In this document: piece by piece, positions 11,495 through 22,014 of the stretch
Position numbering within the stretch: the stretch's first letter is position 1
Layout of the letters: each line of letters starts with the position of its first letter
NCBI GenBank assembly: GCA_023548195.1
Contig: JAJHZJ010000311.1
Span: 10,121,099 to 10,185,098 of the forward strand
Origin: Bettongia penicillata ogilbyi
Taxonomy: Eukaryota; Chordata; Mammalia; Diprotodontia; Potoroidae
DNA length: 64,000 nucleotides
Direction: 5' to 3'
Position numbers and translations under genes: made by a program
Notes under the pieces: generated by a model
What the model was told of the DNA's origin: nothing
The model's input: the letters and a program-made list of their open reading frames with translations, nothing else
Database searches by the model: none

Positions 11495-11770
11495 CGAGGC
11501 AGCTTATGGAGTACACTAGATAGAACAATGAATGGGCTTAGAGTCAGGAAGACCTGAATTCAAATGCTACCTCAGACATTTACTGGCTATATGATACTGG
11601 TTAAGTCACTTAACCTCTCTTTGCCTCAGTTTCCTCTTCTGAAAAAATAGTATACTAACAGCACTTATCTCCAGTATTGTTGTGACCATAAACAGAGAAA
11701 GTATTTATGAAGTACTTAGTACAATGCCTAGCACATAGTAGGTGCTAAATAAAAGCTTGTTCACTGCCTT
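11495..11770 (+). mobile_element. Near full-length CORE-SINE
   Basis: All modules are in order: a tRNA-like head ('AGTACACTAGATAGAACAAT' through 'GTCAGGAAGACCTGAATTC'), the motif 'AAGTCACTTAACCTCTCTTT', the core 'CTCAGTTTCCTCTTCTG', and an L2-like 3' end 'TAGCACATAGTAGGTGCTAA' followed by 'ATAAA'. This arrangement is typical of mammalian CORE-SINEs mobilised by L2. Confidence 0.85.
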
Positions 11771-11831
11771 TCCCTTCTTTTTCTTTCCTCTATTCCTATA
11801 TCACAGGGAATGGTTACTATAAGAAAATTAG

Positions 11832-12055
11832 TAGATCATTTAAATGTTCACAAGGTTCATCTATTCTGGTTTACTACACATTGCTTCTTTATTATGTGTC
11901 TCATGGGAGGACAAAACACATTCCTTTCTCAGTTTTATTACTTTCTGAGTGGGGGTCGTATTAATTTTTCTTTTGTTAATTACTAACAATCACCAAACCC
12001 TGTCTTCCTTCACTGTTGGTATTACAAGTATTTAAATGGCATTTGACAGGATTCT
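11832..12055 (+). repeat. Unnamed diverged direct repeat, copy 1
   Basis: It is homologous over about 220 bp, in the same orientation, to 14948-15175. Shared anchors include 'ATTATGTGTCT', 'AGTTTTATTACTT', 'TTAATT' and 'TGTTAATT', and 'TTTACTGTT'-like text in the same order. It is either a dispersed family I cannot name or a local duplication. Confidence 0.6.
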
Positions 12056-12189
12056 GAAAGTTAGCCTTGGATTAAGGAAGTTTATGCTTGCATCCCAACT
12101 AACTTAGTAGCAAGAAAATTCATCTTTTTGAACATGTAAAATGGGGATAAAAATATTTATACTGCCTTTCTCACAAATATTGGGTAGGA

Positions 12190-12480
12190 AAAGCATCTTT
12201 TATGGCCCAGAATGAGGTCATAGAGCAATAGTGTTGGGTTTTTACACAGGCAGAGTAAGGTTCAAATTAGTCTCGGTTTCCTCCCTTGAACAATGTAGGT
12301 AACAATCACCTGAGCATCTACCTCAAAGAATTTTTGTAAGTTTCAATGAGATTTTGTGTGTGCATGTAGAAAGAGTATATATTCATGTATGTATGCACAC
12401 ATACATACATATGTATGTGTATACACACATGTATAAATAGCTTTGCAAACTTTAAAGCGCTATGTGGTATAAATAAACTT
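12190..12480 (+). mobile_element. MIR/THER SINE with internal microsatellite
   Basis: A decayed core ('TCTCGGTTTCCTCCCTTGAA') leads to the 3' motif 'GCTTTGCAAACTTTAAAGCG'. A (TATG/CATA)n tract at about 12385-12430 has grown just before this end. Confidence 0.65.
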
Positions 12481-12509
12481 TTATCCAAAGTTAACAATCA
12501 TTTCTTGTT

Positions 12510-12950
12510 TAAATCCAATGGTGTGTCTCCATCCTCATTCTTCTTGACTTCTCTGAAGCCTTTTACATCGTTGATCACTCTCTCTTCCTTGATACACTCT
12601 AGGTTTCTGAGACACCCGTGTCTCCTGGTTCTCCCACCCCTACGTTCATGACCTACAAGTCATCCTGTACTCCTTCCTCACTATCTCTCACCTTCCCTAT
12701 CCAAGCCATTGCCAAAGTCTGTCAATTTTACCTCTATAATATCTTTCCAATATGTCCCTTCTTTCCTCTGACACTTTCCATTCTGGTGCAGGCCCTCATC
12801 ACCTCATGTTAAGATTACTGCAGTAGCTTGCTGATAGGTATTCTTGCCTCAAGTCTCTCCCCACTCCAACCCATCCTCCACTGACCCACTAAAGTGATTT
12901 TCTTAAATTAGAGGTCCAACCAACCCAAGCCTCCATTGCTCAAGGTTTGG
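12510..12950 (+). mobile_element. L2/CR1-clade LINE fragment (5' part of a split copy)
   Basis: 'CATCCTCATTCTTCTTGACT' and 'GAAGCCTTTTACATCGTTGA' match the reverse transcriptase-coding stretch of L2 (an IL-LDLS-AFD-VDH pattern). 'GCCCTCATCACCTC' and 'ATTACTGCAGTAGCTTGCTG' follow in consensus order. The missing 3' end is probably at 13350-13455, beyond an RTE-tailed SINE. Confidence 0.7.
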
Positions 12951-12954
12951 GTTT

Positions 12955-13350
12955 TGATGACATAGAGTGAGTGCAAGGATTTTTTTTTTTCTGTTCTGGA
13001 CCAAAATTCTGAGGGTCTTCCCTTCCCAGGTTGATAATTTTGCAAAGATAAATTAGGCCACCTTCTGTCTCAATTCTTACTCTGCCTTTAGTCGTTGAAT
13101 GGGTGTTGCCTCCAGCAAGTTAAGAATTGGAAAAAGACCTTAATCTAAAAGCCAAGGTCACCCACTGTGTACTGGGACATCACCAGGCACCTTAACTCTT
13201 GCCTTGCCACTGAACTCCAATGACTCTGCAGGATAGAGTGAGATTGATGACTGCACAGGTCTTCCTCACTTAAATTCAATTCAAAAGAAAGCTAAGACAT
13301 CACCTTCATGAAGTGATTGGTCCTCTTCTGGAAAGGCAGGATATACAACA
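12955..13350 (+). mobile_element. RTE-tailed SINE
   Basis: The text 'AAGTTAAGAATTGGAAAAAG', 'AAGCCAAGGTCACCCACTG' and 'AATGACTCTGCAGGATAGAG' ends in 'GTCCTCTTCTGGAAAGGCAG', which resembles the RTE tail. The same module appears inverted at 20.2-20.7 kb. It splits the surrounding L2. Confidence 0.6.
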
Positions 13351-13455
13351 ACAAAGTCCTTAAGGGCAGAGACAGTCTTTCAACTCTTTGTATCCCTTGC
13401 ACTAAGCACAATGTCTGGCACACATTAGGTTCTTAATAAATGTGTATTGCTGGAG
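13350..13455 (+). mobile_element. L2 3' end (rest of the split copy)
   Basis: 'CCTTAAGGGCAGAGACAGTC', 'TGTCTGGCACACATTAGG' and 'TTCTTAATAAATGTGTATTG' form the classic L2 terminus, in the orientation expected to continue the 12510-12950 fragment. The next stretch, 13456-14010, is unassigned. Confidence 0.75.
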
Positions 13456-14009
13456 TCATTATCAGTTATTAATGTGCTATATGAATCTATATTATTAATC
13501 ATTGTTATCAAAGCAGAGGAGCACTTTGGGTAGAGGACAAGGAAGCCCTTCCTTCAAGTACTACCTTTTATACATACACAGCTAGTCAGCACCCCTCTAG
13601 GAGACTCAGATCACTTTCTAAGCCTTTAAGTTTAAGAAAAATTGCTGAGCCATTTCTCTTTGGAGCTCCCTTACCAGGAGCTCTTTACTCCTGTGAAATT
13701 ATGGTTTTTATAAAAGATAAAAACAAAATAAAATTACAAACTTTTAGGTAAAGGAATGACCCCCCCCAGGCTTTGCTAAGTTTACCAGTCTCTATATTCT
13801 AATATCCTTTTTGCTCCTAACTGAAGAAAGAAAACCCTTAAATTTGAAGTCAAGATCTGTTTCTATAAGAGATCATTGCCATCTTGGTTTCATTGGATGT
13901 GGAGAAAGTCTAAATCTTATGTAAAAAAAAAAATCATTTTCTCCTTTTATTTTTGACAACTTCTGGGGCTTTAGAAGAAATAAAACATTCCTATCTCACT
14001 GGGAGAAAG

Positions 14010-14288
14010 AGGTTCAATTAAGTTCATTTCCACAAGCATTTGAAGCATCTGCTACTACATGTTTGAAACCCTGTGCTACTGTCTCTCAAAGAGCCTACAT
14101 TCTATCCTATGGAGGTAGGGGATTATGGACGCAAGGGAGCTTATACAAAGTAAATACAAAGTCTTTAGGAGCGGTGGGAGTCAACAAACGAAGCTGGAGA
14201 GAGGCTGCGGGAGGCAGGATCAGAAAACGCCTAACTTTGGCATGTCACACAAGCCGAGCCTTGAAGGGAGCTAGGAATTTCAAAATGT
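14010..14288 (-). mobile_element. L2-type LINE fragment, minus strand
   Basis: It reads as inverted L2 3' sequence: 'CATTTGAAGCATCTGCTACT', 'AAAGAGCCTACATTCTATC' and 'AGCCTTGAAGGGAGCTAGG'. Confidence 0.65.
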
Positions 14289-14425
14289 GAGGGTAAATTC
14301 TGACCTTTGACCTTGGTCAAATTACCTAACCTACCTGGGCCTCAGTTTCTTCATATATAAAGTAAGGCAGTTGGATTACATGGTCCCTAAATTCTTTCCA
14401 ACTCTAAGCTATCATGATATGGTTC
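14289..14425 (+). mobile_element. THER-type SINE 3' part
   Basis: 'GACCTTGGTCAAATTACCTA', 'CTCAGTTTCTTCATATATAA' and 'TTGGATTACATGGTCCCTAA' are the THER core and its ending. Confidence 0.75.
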
Positions 14426-14479
14426 TTAAAACAGGATTGACTCTAGACAGGAGGGAGTAGGTGAAATTGTACGTGAAAA

Positions 14480-14700
14480 TTCAGGAAGACATGGCAGCAG
14501 AACAGTTACCTTTCACTGGAGCAGTATAATAATGGAACAAATCAAAGGACCAGATGCGAGCTTGGAGACTATCTAGAACAGTCCCTTCTCTTCCCCATTC
14601 TACAGATGAGGAAACTGAAGCTCGGGGAAGTTGATTGGTTTGCCCATGGTCTTCCAAGGAATATCTGGCAGTTGTGCCCAAATCCTTTTACTCCAAACCT
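14480..14700 (-). mobile_element. MIR/THER SINE, minus strand
   Basis: The inverted core 'CATTCTACAGATGAGGAAAC' and 'TGAAGCTCGGGGAAG' is clear. The tRNA-head side is to the right near 14690. Confidence 0.7.
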
Positions 14701-14947
14701 GAATTTTAATTCCTGTATCACACTTACTCACCTATGTTATGGAGAAGCTCCATTCAACTTCTGGGTATAAATGAAAGAAATGTAAGATCATTCTGGAAAT
14801 TCAGAACAACAAATAAATGGTTTTATTTGATAACCTATGCTCCCAGTGATAGGATTTCTAAATAAATATGGAAATATAGAAAGCTGGTTTTCCTAAAGGA
14901 TTATCTTCAACTACTGGTTTCTGGCATCAGGAGAAAGAAAAGAAGTT

Positions 14948-15175
14948 GTTCATTTAAAGGTCCTCCAAGAGATTCTTCTGTCCTAATTTGCTAGAAACCA
15001 CCTTTGTATTATGTGTCTTATGGGAGAGAAAACCACAATCTTTTTCTAGTTTTATTACTTGTGGGGCAGGGGTTCTGTTAATTTTCCTCCTGTTAATTCC
15101 TAATAATTACTGAACTCTCTCCTACTTTACTGTTAAGAGTTACCAGTATTCAACTGATACTTGGTAGAATCCATT
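14948..15175 (+). repeat. Unnamed diverged direct repeat, copy 2
   Basis: This is the partner of 11832-12055, with the same order of anchors and the same strand. Neither copy matches a family I recognise. Confidence 0.6.
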
Positions 15176-15714
15176 ATGTCTTTTATTACATTATTATTGA
15201 AAAAATATTTTAAAAGTAGCTATCTGCAAATAAGTATCAATCATGAATTTAATATTTAATTTTATAATTAATTTCTTAATGGACTTGTGGGAACCATGGT
15301 GCCTATTCTGTAGCCCTTGTGAATAGAAACTTGGAAAGACTCAGAAAGGTCTTTCTTTTTCATTTTGTCTTCTGGCATGAAAATATATAGTAACTGTGAG
15401 AGGAAAAAAATCACAAAACGACTATTTTCAATAAAGGAAAATATAAAAAGGTATTCAGTAGCAATGCCTGATATGTCCCAGGGGAAAAAAAAGTGTTGAT
15501 ACTGAACCTTTCAACTTGTGAAATGAACAGTCAACTGAGGCATAGCTTACAATAGCATGCCACATTTTGCTCAGGAAAGTTTCCCAAAAGTTGTGTGAAA
15601 AACGATTTTAAAAGAATGAAGTTATATTTTAAAGTAATTGAGGTTACTTTCAAGAAATTCCAGCAGTGCATCCTTTTGCAATGACGAAAAAAGTTGCAAA
15701 GACAAAAGTGAAAC
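15176..15714. other. Unassigned AT-rich sequence
   Basis: I see no recognisable element. The open frame at 15531-15716 on the minus strand has no family resemblance. Confidence 0.5.
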
Positions 15715-16005
15715 AAACACTCCCTGCCCTGAGAGCTACCATTCTAATGAGAGAAAACATGCAAGTAGAGCAAAAACAGACTAGACACAAGATAAAGGGG
15801 GAAGGGAGCTCTTAACTGGCTGGATCACAAAAGGTTCCATGTAAATGGTAGTGTTCAAGCTTATTGTTGGAGGAAACTAGGGACATAAGAAGAGACAATG
15901 AGGATTTAGTGTATTCCAGGCATGGGACAGAGCTGGTACAAAGGAGTATAATATGATTTGGAGTGATGGATGTGAGGAATAGAGAGAAGGCTGATTTGAG
16001 CTCAT
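15715..16005 (-). mobile_element. L2-type LINE fragment, minus strand
   Basis: It runs as an inverted L2: 'TCCCTGCCCTGAGAGCTACC' with 'ATTCTAATGAGAG', then 'TATTCCAGGCATGGGACAGA' and 'AGAGAAGGCTGATTTGAG'. Confidence 0.6.
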
Positions 16006-16195
16006 TCAAGACTCACAACTCCTGGAAGTAAGTACTACAGACATTATCTCCACCCATTTTACAGATGACAAAACAAGTCTTAAAGAAATTAAGTGACTTT
16101 CTCATCTGTAGTCATATAGCTAGTGTTAATATTTGTATTTGAAACCAGGATCTTCCTGACTCCAGGTCCAGCACTTTACCCACTAATTCTTGGTG
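16005..16195 (-). mobile_element. MIR-type SINE, minus strand
   Basis: 'CCATTTTACAGATGACAAAA', 'TAGTCATATAGCTAGTG' and 'AACCAGGATCTTCCTGACTC' make a nearly complete inverted MIR. It abuts the L2 fragment. Confidence 0.8.
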
Positions 16196-16284
16196 CCAAT
16201 CATAAAATGAACACCATGTCATGTGAAAACATTTCTCCTTGATTTTTCTATTTTGAGAATGTGCTTTTTTATGTCTTCTGTCCT

Positions 16285-16475
16285 ATGTGGGCAAGTCACT
16301 TCACTTCTTTTTTCTCAGTTTCCTCTTCTATAAAATGGGGATAATTTGGATACCTTCCAAAGTTATTGTGAGAAACAAATGAGATAATAATTGGAAAGTA
16401 CTTAGCTTGGTGGCTGGAACACAGTAAGCACTATATACACGTTAGTTATCATCATTATTATTGACTAACTTTATT
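16285..16475 (+). mobile_element. MIR-type SINE
   Basis: 'GGGCAAGTCACTTCACTTC', 'CAGTTTCCTCTTCTATAAAA', 'TGTGAGAAACAAATGAGATA' and 'GAACACAGTAAGCACTATA' follow the MIR consensus through to its 3' end. A second short fragment with 'AAAATGAGATAATATTTG' lies at 16520-16640. Confidence 0.85.
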
Positions 16476-16659
16476 TTAAAAATATTCATTCCCGAGCCAA
16501 CCAGCAATCAACCAAAATTTTAAAATGAGATAATATTTGTAAAACGTTTAGTACAGTGAGTGGCATTTACTTTAGATTGACAAATGTCTAAAAGTGTGTT
16601 AAGTCTCTATTCTGTGGTAGGCACTGTATTGCGAGTAAATTAATTTATATTTACACTCT

Positions 16660-18275
16660 CTAGGGGAGCTAACTATTTAATGAATCTTTTTTGAAAGGGG
16701 AAACACCCCCAGATTATTTGTTCATGATTCCAAATGTTCAAACATTGGTTTTGCTTCAAGTTATACATTAAGTGCTACATTTTCCCACAAATAAGGCATA
16801 TCTACACTTATTTTCTAACTATTTTGCCCTTGCTTTTAAACATGGAGATGGGACAGAATCCAGGATCTAAGATAATATGATTCTGCCTGAAGGATTCCTT
16901 GCTGATCCAGCTAATCCTTGTGGGCTCCAGTTGACCTACATCCATTCACTGTAGCTGCTGCTAGATTTGCTGCCACTTCACTTCCAGGAGAGTGCTCATG
17001 AAAAAGAAAACAAAGTGCAAAATGTGCCAGGTTGTGTGCTCAGTAAGCCCATTCTTTTGATTAGATGGGGCTCACAGAGCAGAAAAGGATGGCGTTTCCC
17101 TTTGTTTACCTTGAGTGTGGTGGTATATTGCAAGAACCATGTGGTTACCACCCTGTAACTTGACTAAGTGTTAGAGTTAGACAATTTCACATGGATAGAG
17201 GTGGTTTGAGTTGGCTCTGTGGTTCCAAAGCTAGATCCTTTTCTTGTCTACATTTCCTTACATTTGCTAGGGAGCAAATTAGATCATGGCCTCTCACTGA
17301 GTATTGCTCTCTGAATTTCCTGTCCTTCCCACCAGGTAGGAAATACTGTAAATGCAGTTTCCTTTAGGGTATTCTTGTATTTCTGTGTTATAAATAATAA
17401 ATAGCATCTTCTGAGCTTTGTCACAAGTAGCAAAAGTAGAAGGGGTCAGAAATAGAAGGATTAGAAAGAAAAGTAATAAAATTGTTTAAAATTTCAAGCA
17501 AGGTTTCAGGTCCAACCTCAGATGAAGGCTTTAATAATCCCTGCTTTCATTTTAACCTGAGTAACTATCCCATAAAGCAATATTTACATTACAAAGGCAA
17601 GGATGCTCTTCCCTGACTAGCTGTTATAGAATAAAAAAAGATTTTTGTATACGTATATGACTAATTCTATAAATTCATTATCACATATATACTATGTGTG
17701 TATGTATATGTATCTGTACATATGTATCACCTTTTCTATTTGTTCAAAACATTTCCTTTTTAAATACTGCAGATTTGCTGAAGGCATACATTCAAAGTTG
17801 TACGTGAGGTTTCATGCAAATCCTCAGAAAAGAAGCCTGGGAGTTGTGTGAGTTGCTTTGAAAATTAAACCCTTTATCTTCAGAATGTGGTATTATTGCT
17901 TCTGAATGGGAGAATTAAAGGCTGAGACCTGCTGCTAAACGACAGTGCTCAATATGTTTGTAGGTGTAACTCAAAGGGTATCCAAAGCAATTGCTACCTG
18001 TTTCAGCACAAGTAGGTGATGCCTCACAGTTAATATGGTAGAGTGTGACAGATTCAAAGGGAGAGGGCAAAGTAGAGCATTAACTTGAGTGCAATTGGAG
18101 AGGGGAAAGTGTAATTAGAGAGGAAAGTCCAGAGAATTGAGGAATTGGGAAATTAAGAAAGGAAGAAGTCTGACAGTGGCAGACAAAAGACTTCTCGGTT
18201 AAGTTGGAGGAGATGAGAGACAAGTCTAGGTCATACGTACATGTTTTATGGTCCCAGAGGGTTATATGTGAGATA
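16660..18275. other. Unassigned sequence
   Basis: I see no supported gene. A TATG/CATA-rich low-complexity patch lies at 17645-17730. Confidence 0.5.
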
Positions 18276-18277
18276 AT

Positions 18278-18400
18278 ATCTCCCATTTTACAGCTGAGTA
18301 AACTCAATTACAAAGCGCTTAAATAACCTGCCCAGGTTCCTATACAATCCGTTTATCCATTCCATAAGCCAGAATTAGAACCAAGGGCCCTCTGGGGAAT
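18278..18400 (-). mobile_element. MIR fragment, minus strand
   Basis: 'CCATTTTACAGCTGAGTAAA' and 'CTGCCCAGGTTCCTATACAA' are inverted MIR core text. Confidence 0.65.
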
Positions 18401-18504
18401 GTGAGAGCTCAGGATTCCATATTTAAAGTGGAGAGGCCATATATAGCATTACCAAAATGAAGTTTGGAGACATTTCTTGACATAGACCAATATAGACGGT
18501 AAGC

Positions 18505-18770
18505 CTTGTTTAGGGACAACAGAGTGGTGCAGTGAATAGAGTGTCCAGCTTGAGATCAGAAAGACTCTGTCTTCCCAAGTTCAAATCTGGCTGCTGACAC
18601 TTACTAGCTGTGTGACCCTCAGCGAGGCACTTAACCTTGTTTGCCTCAGTTTCCTCATCTGTAAAATGACCTGGAGAAGGAAATGGCAAAACAATCCACT
18701 ATATTTGCCAAGAAAAACTCAAATGGGGTCACAAAGACTTAGACACAACTGAAATGACTAGAGAATAACA
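18505..18770 (+). mobile_element. MAR1-type marsupial CORE-SINE, near full length
   Basis: The tRNA-like head is 'GTGGTGCAGTGAATAGAGTG'. Then come 'TAGCTGTGTGACCCTCAGCG', the core 'CAGTTTCCTCATCTGTAAAA' and the family-specific end 'GGAGAAGGAAATGGCAAAAC', 'TTTGCCAAGAAAAACTC' and 'GGGGTCACAAAGACTTAGAC'. This end pattern is the main reason the window is called marsupial. Confidence 0.9.
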
Positions 18771-18774
18771 ATAG

Positions 18775-19345
18775 CCTTGTTTAAGTCACTGCAAAATTTT
18801 GCCCTATACAAACCTACACATGTGTTTCTAGGATGATGAGTGAGGGTGCCAAAAGACAAATTATTGCTTAGTTTCTTTTGGCTGATTCAATTTCATTCTA
18901 TGGATTCTGAATTAATTAAAATGACTCATTATTACCCCGCCCCCCAAGTTCCCCATAGTGTGCTTTCATCTTTTTCTTCTTTTCTCTTTACATTTGCCTT
19001 CAAATTCATGTCTCACTGTCCAAGAAGGTTGATGAGAGGATAGGGGTGGTTCCTTTTGGAGTGGAGTGGATGAACAACGAGAAATGAGACTGGGGGATGG
19101 TGGTGGCTCATTTTAACTCCTTTGAGTCTTCACCACCAGCTCTGGTTTATTAGAGATTAAAACCTTCCTATCTAAAACTTGAAATTGTTGTCTATATTAA
19201 TAAAAGAAACTACCATGTTATTAGGTATTTTATACTGAACAGTCTTGTTCTCTGCATGTGCACAGCAGATTGACATTTCTGGTCTCACAGTCATCAGCAA
19301 TCTCTCTTGTATCACTTGCATCCTTCTCCTTCCCTTTACTCACAT
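18775..19345. other. Unassigned sequence
   Basis: I see no recognisable element or gene. A C-run at 18937-18945 is low complexity. Confidence 0.5.
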
Positions 19346-19349
19346 AGGC

Positions 19350-19670
19350 AGGGACAGCTAGATGGTGCAGTGGAGTGAATAGAGCACCAGGGCAGGAGTC
19401 AGGAGGACCTCAGTTCAGTTTTCACCTTAGACATTTGACACTCACTAGCTGTGTGACCTTGGGCAAGTCACTTAACTCCAATTGCCTCATCCTGGGTCAT
19501 CTCCAGTCATCCTGATGAGTATCTGGTCACTGGATTCAGATGACTCTGGAGAAGAAGTGAGGCTGGTGACTTGCACAGCCCTCCCTCACTCAAGACAAAG
19601 TCAAGTGCAAGTCATGTCATTATTTCTCTGATGGCGTGGTCTTCTTTGGTAACGAAGGATGAACACACAC
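19350..19670 (+). mobile_element. Full-length tRNA-headed SINE with RTE-like tail
   Basis: The head is 'GGGACAGCTAGATGGTGCAG' through 'GAGTCAGGAGGACCTCAG'. It continues with 'GGGCAAGTCACTTAACTCCA' and a body with 'GATTCAGATGACTCTGGAG' and 'AGCCCTCCCTCACTCAAG'. It ends 'GGTCTTCTTTGGTAACGAAG', like the RTE 3' tail. A shared tail implies mobilisation by RTE. Confidence 0.85.
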
Positions 19671-19674
19671 TCAT

Positions 19675-20160
19675 GTAGTCATCACTTTAGTTAAGAACCT
19701 CATTACTTTTACTTGGATTGTCATTAGTTCCAATATCTCTCCTCTTTCCTCTAACCTCCACATAGATACAAAATTAATATTCCCGAAGACAGATCTGATC
19801 ATGTCTTTCTTCTGCTTAAGAAGTTGAAATAGCTCCCTATTGCCTTGATAATGAAATATAAATTCCTATGGCATTTAAAGTCCTTTACACCCTGGCTCCC
19901 AACTACTATGCTAGGTTGATTTCACAATATTCTGTCACATTATCAATGTTCTGACTAAATTTCTTAACATACATCATTCTATATTAGGCTTTGGTGTGCT
20001 TGCATGTACTGGCATTAGGATTCCCCTAAAATATCCCTTCTCCTTACCTCAACTGTTTGGAAGCCCTAGTTTCTTTCAAGATTTAGCTCAAGCAACACTT
20101 CGTAACCATCTTCCCAATCTCAAATGTATATCTATCTCTGTCTGTCGATCTCCATCTCTA
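19675..20160 (+). mobile_element. L2/CR1-clade LINE (5' part of a split copy)
   Basis: 'GACAGATCTGATCATGTCTT', 'GCTCCCTATTGCCTTGATAA', 'AAGTCCTTTACACCCTGG' and 'CAAGATTTAGCTCAAGCAAC' are in L2 consensus order. The 3' terminus reappears at 21145-21310, after inserted RTE-related DNA. A degenerate ATCT/ATAC-rich patch at 20125-20232 marks the junction. Confidence 0.75.
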
Positions 20161-20231
20161 TCTTAGTTATCTATCTGTACATATATAATTAGAGCTATAG
20201 ATATCTATACATATACATATATACATATACA

Positions 20232-20665
20232 TGGTCTGCCTCACTCTCTCTTTCAGAGTTATCACAGTCCAGTGGCAGGATGAAGTCAGCTGGTGATGGC
20301 TCAAGATGCAATGCATGACCTTAGTGTCATTAATGTCTAACCAAGCTTCCACACCACCTGCTTTAGTGCCTTCGTGGCCCTTGGAACAGATTGTTCTCAT
20401 CTTCCCATTCCACCAAGGGAAGTCTTCACATGCTTTGGGTATACACCCTTCAACTCACCAACAGGTTTGAGACCCATCAGTTACCCTCAAACTGGTTTAG
20501 CCTGTCTGATGAAACAGTTTACCAGGGTGTGGCTGTTGCACATCCTACAGCTTTTTGGAGCCACAGGTGAGAGGTGCAACAGGTGGACACCAAAGGCAGA
20601 AATGTACCTGGAAAAAGGCTCAGCAGCCTTCACAGTAGAGGTACTGGTCCCCCATGATCACATCA
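20232..20665 (-). mobile_element. RTE-tailed SINE, minus strand
   Basis: 'TTTCAGAGTTATCACAGTCC', 'AGTCAGCTGGTGATGGCTC' and 'AAGATGCAATGCATGACCTT' are the reverse complement of the module in the plus-strand SINEs at 13.0 and 19.4 kb. The right-hand part, up to 'GAGGTACTGGTCCCCC', is not something I can name independently. Confidence 0.55.
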
Positions 20666-20679
20666 TATACTCTATACAC

Positions 20680-20722
20680 ACACAGATACAAATGCACACA
20701 CATACATACATACACACACAAA
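20680..20722. repeat. CA-rich microsatellite
   Basis: It is made of interrupted ACACAC/ACATAC units between the inverted SINE and the RTE fragment. Confidence 0.8.
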
Positions 20723-20734
20723 TGTACTCTTTCA

Positions 20735-21140
20735 AATAAAGAATATTTTATGGAGAACTCACACAGAGTGAGTTTTCACATGATGGTCAGACAAAAGTGA
20801 TACAAGGATACTGTCAAGTTCTCTCTTAAGAGTTCTGGAACTGATTGTGTGACATGGGAGACACTAGCACAGGATTCCTTAGCATGGTGTGCCCACATCA
20901 GAGAAGGTGTTGTGCTCTATGAGCAAAGCAGAATTGAAGTAGCTCAAAAGAAACACAAGAGGAGCAAATTTAGAGAATCTAACCCCAACATTCACATGGA
21001 CTGTTTGTGACCAAGTTGTGGTAGGGCATTCTGAGCTCACATTGGTTTGATCAGCCATAATTGGACATACTGTAACTTGACTCTAGCATAGTGATGTCAT
21101 TTTGGTCATCTCTGAGAATGAAGGATAACAACCTCATATA
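20735..21140 (+). mobile_element. 5'-truncated RTE-clade LINE, 3' end only
   Basis: It aligns by eye with 6175-6555 in the RTE copy: 'TTTTATGGAGAACTCACACA', 'GAGACACTAGCACAGGATTC', 'AGCATGGTGTGCCCACATCA' and the tail 'TGGTCATCTCTGAGAATGAA'. No intact reading frame remains. Confidence 0.85.
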
Positions 21141-21144
21141 ATAT

Positions 21145-21310
21145 GTTTATGTATTTATACGTGTGTATGTATTTTAATTTGCTCATCTATGTATATGTTT
21201 CCCTTCATTAGAATATAAGTACCCATGAGGGCAAGTATCGTTTTTGTCCGGTGAATAGCACAGTGGCTGGTATACAGTGGTTATTAAATAAGTCCATTGT
21301 GAGTTGAATC
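21145..21310 (+). mobile_element. L2 3' end (rest of the split copy)
   Basis: 'CATTAGAATATAAGTACCCA', 'TGAGGGCAAGTATCG' and 'AATAGCACAGTGGCTGG' form the L2 terminus, in the orientation needed to continue 19675-20160. Confidence 0.75.
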
Positions 21311-21489
21311 ACCATGTCACAGGATGACCTAGAACAAAGGACATCACAATCTCTTTCCTTCTTCTGAATGTTATTTAGGGCTAGGTACAAAGTGAAAGTC
21401 CATTCCAAACATTAACAAGACCAAGGACGGACTAAGCTTATTGTTTTCTTTACTCTTTTGAATGTACTCTGCTACACTATCTTAGGATC

Positions 21490-21660
21490 ATCAAGAGAAG
21501 GCAAAGTATAGGCTCGCTTGTCCATAATTCTCTTTTTACAGATGACCAAGCTGAGCTTCAGTTACACAACATCATAAAGGTAGGAGGGAGAAGAGCAAAG
21601 ATTTGAATCCAGTTCCTCCAATACCAAATCATCATTCTTTCCACTGAACTGAGCTGGATC
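21490..21660 (-). mobile_element. MIR-type SINE, minus strand
   Basis: 'CTTTTTACAGATGACCAAGC', 'AGATTTGAATCCAGTTCCTC' and the following head sequence are an inverted MIR. The 21661-22015 stretch that follows is AT-rich and unassigned. Confidence 0.7.
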
Positions 21661-22014
21661 TCTCAACCCATTTTATCTCCTTCCATGTATTATTTCATGC
21701 ATTTTTAAATGTTAACAGCAAATTGTTTTTACTTATGGAAAAAATAAAATTTAAAGGAAATTTGGATTTTTTATTGTGATATTTACCTAATATATATTTT
21801 CCATACAATAGCTTGTTTTTTTGCTTAAATACTCTAAAGCTAGTTAAAATAAGTGCCATATCACATTGTAAGTAAAATATAGTCATTTGGGAGACTCCAC
21901 AGAACAAAAAATGACAAATCTCAAGAAATATCTATGAGGGATATGAACAAGAAACACCGTTCCTTAAATGAAGATCCATGTTTTCCTCAACCTTAATACA
22001 AATAAAAAAAACCA

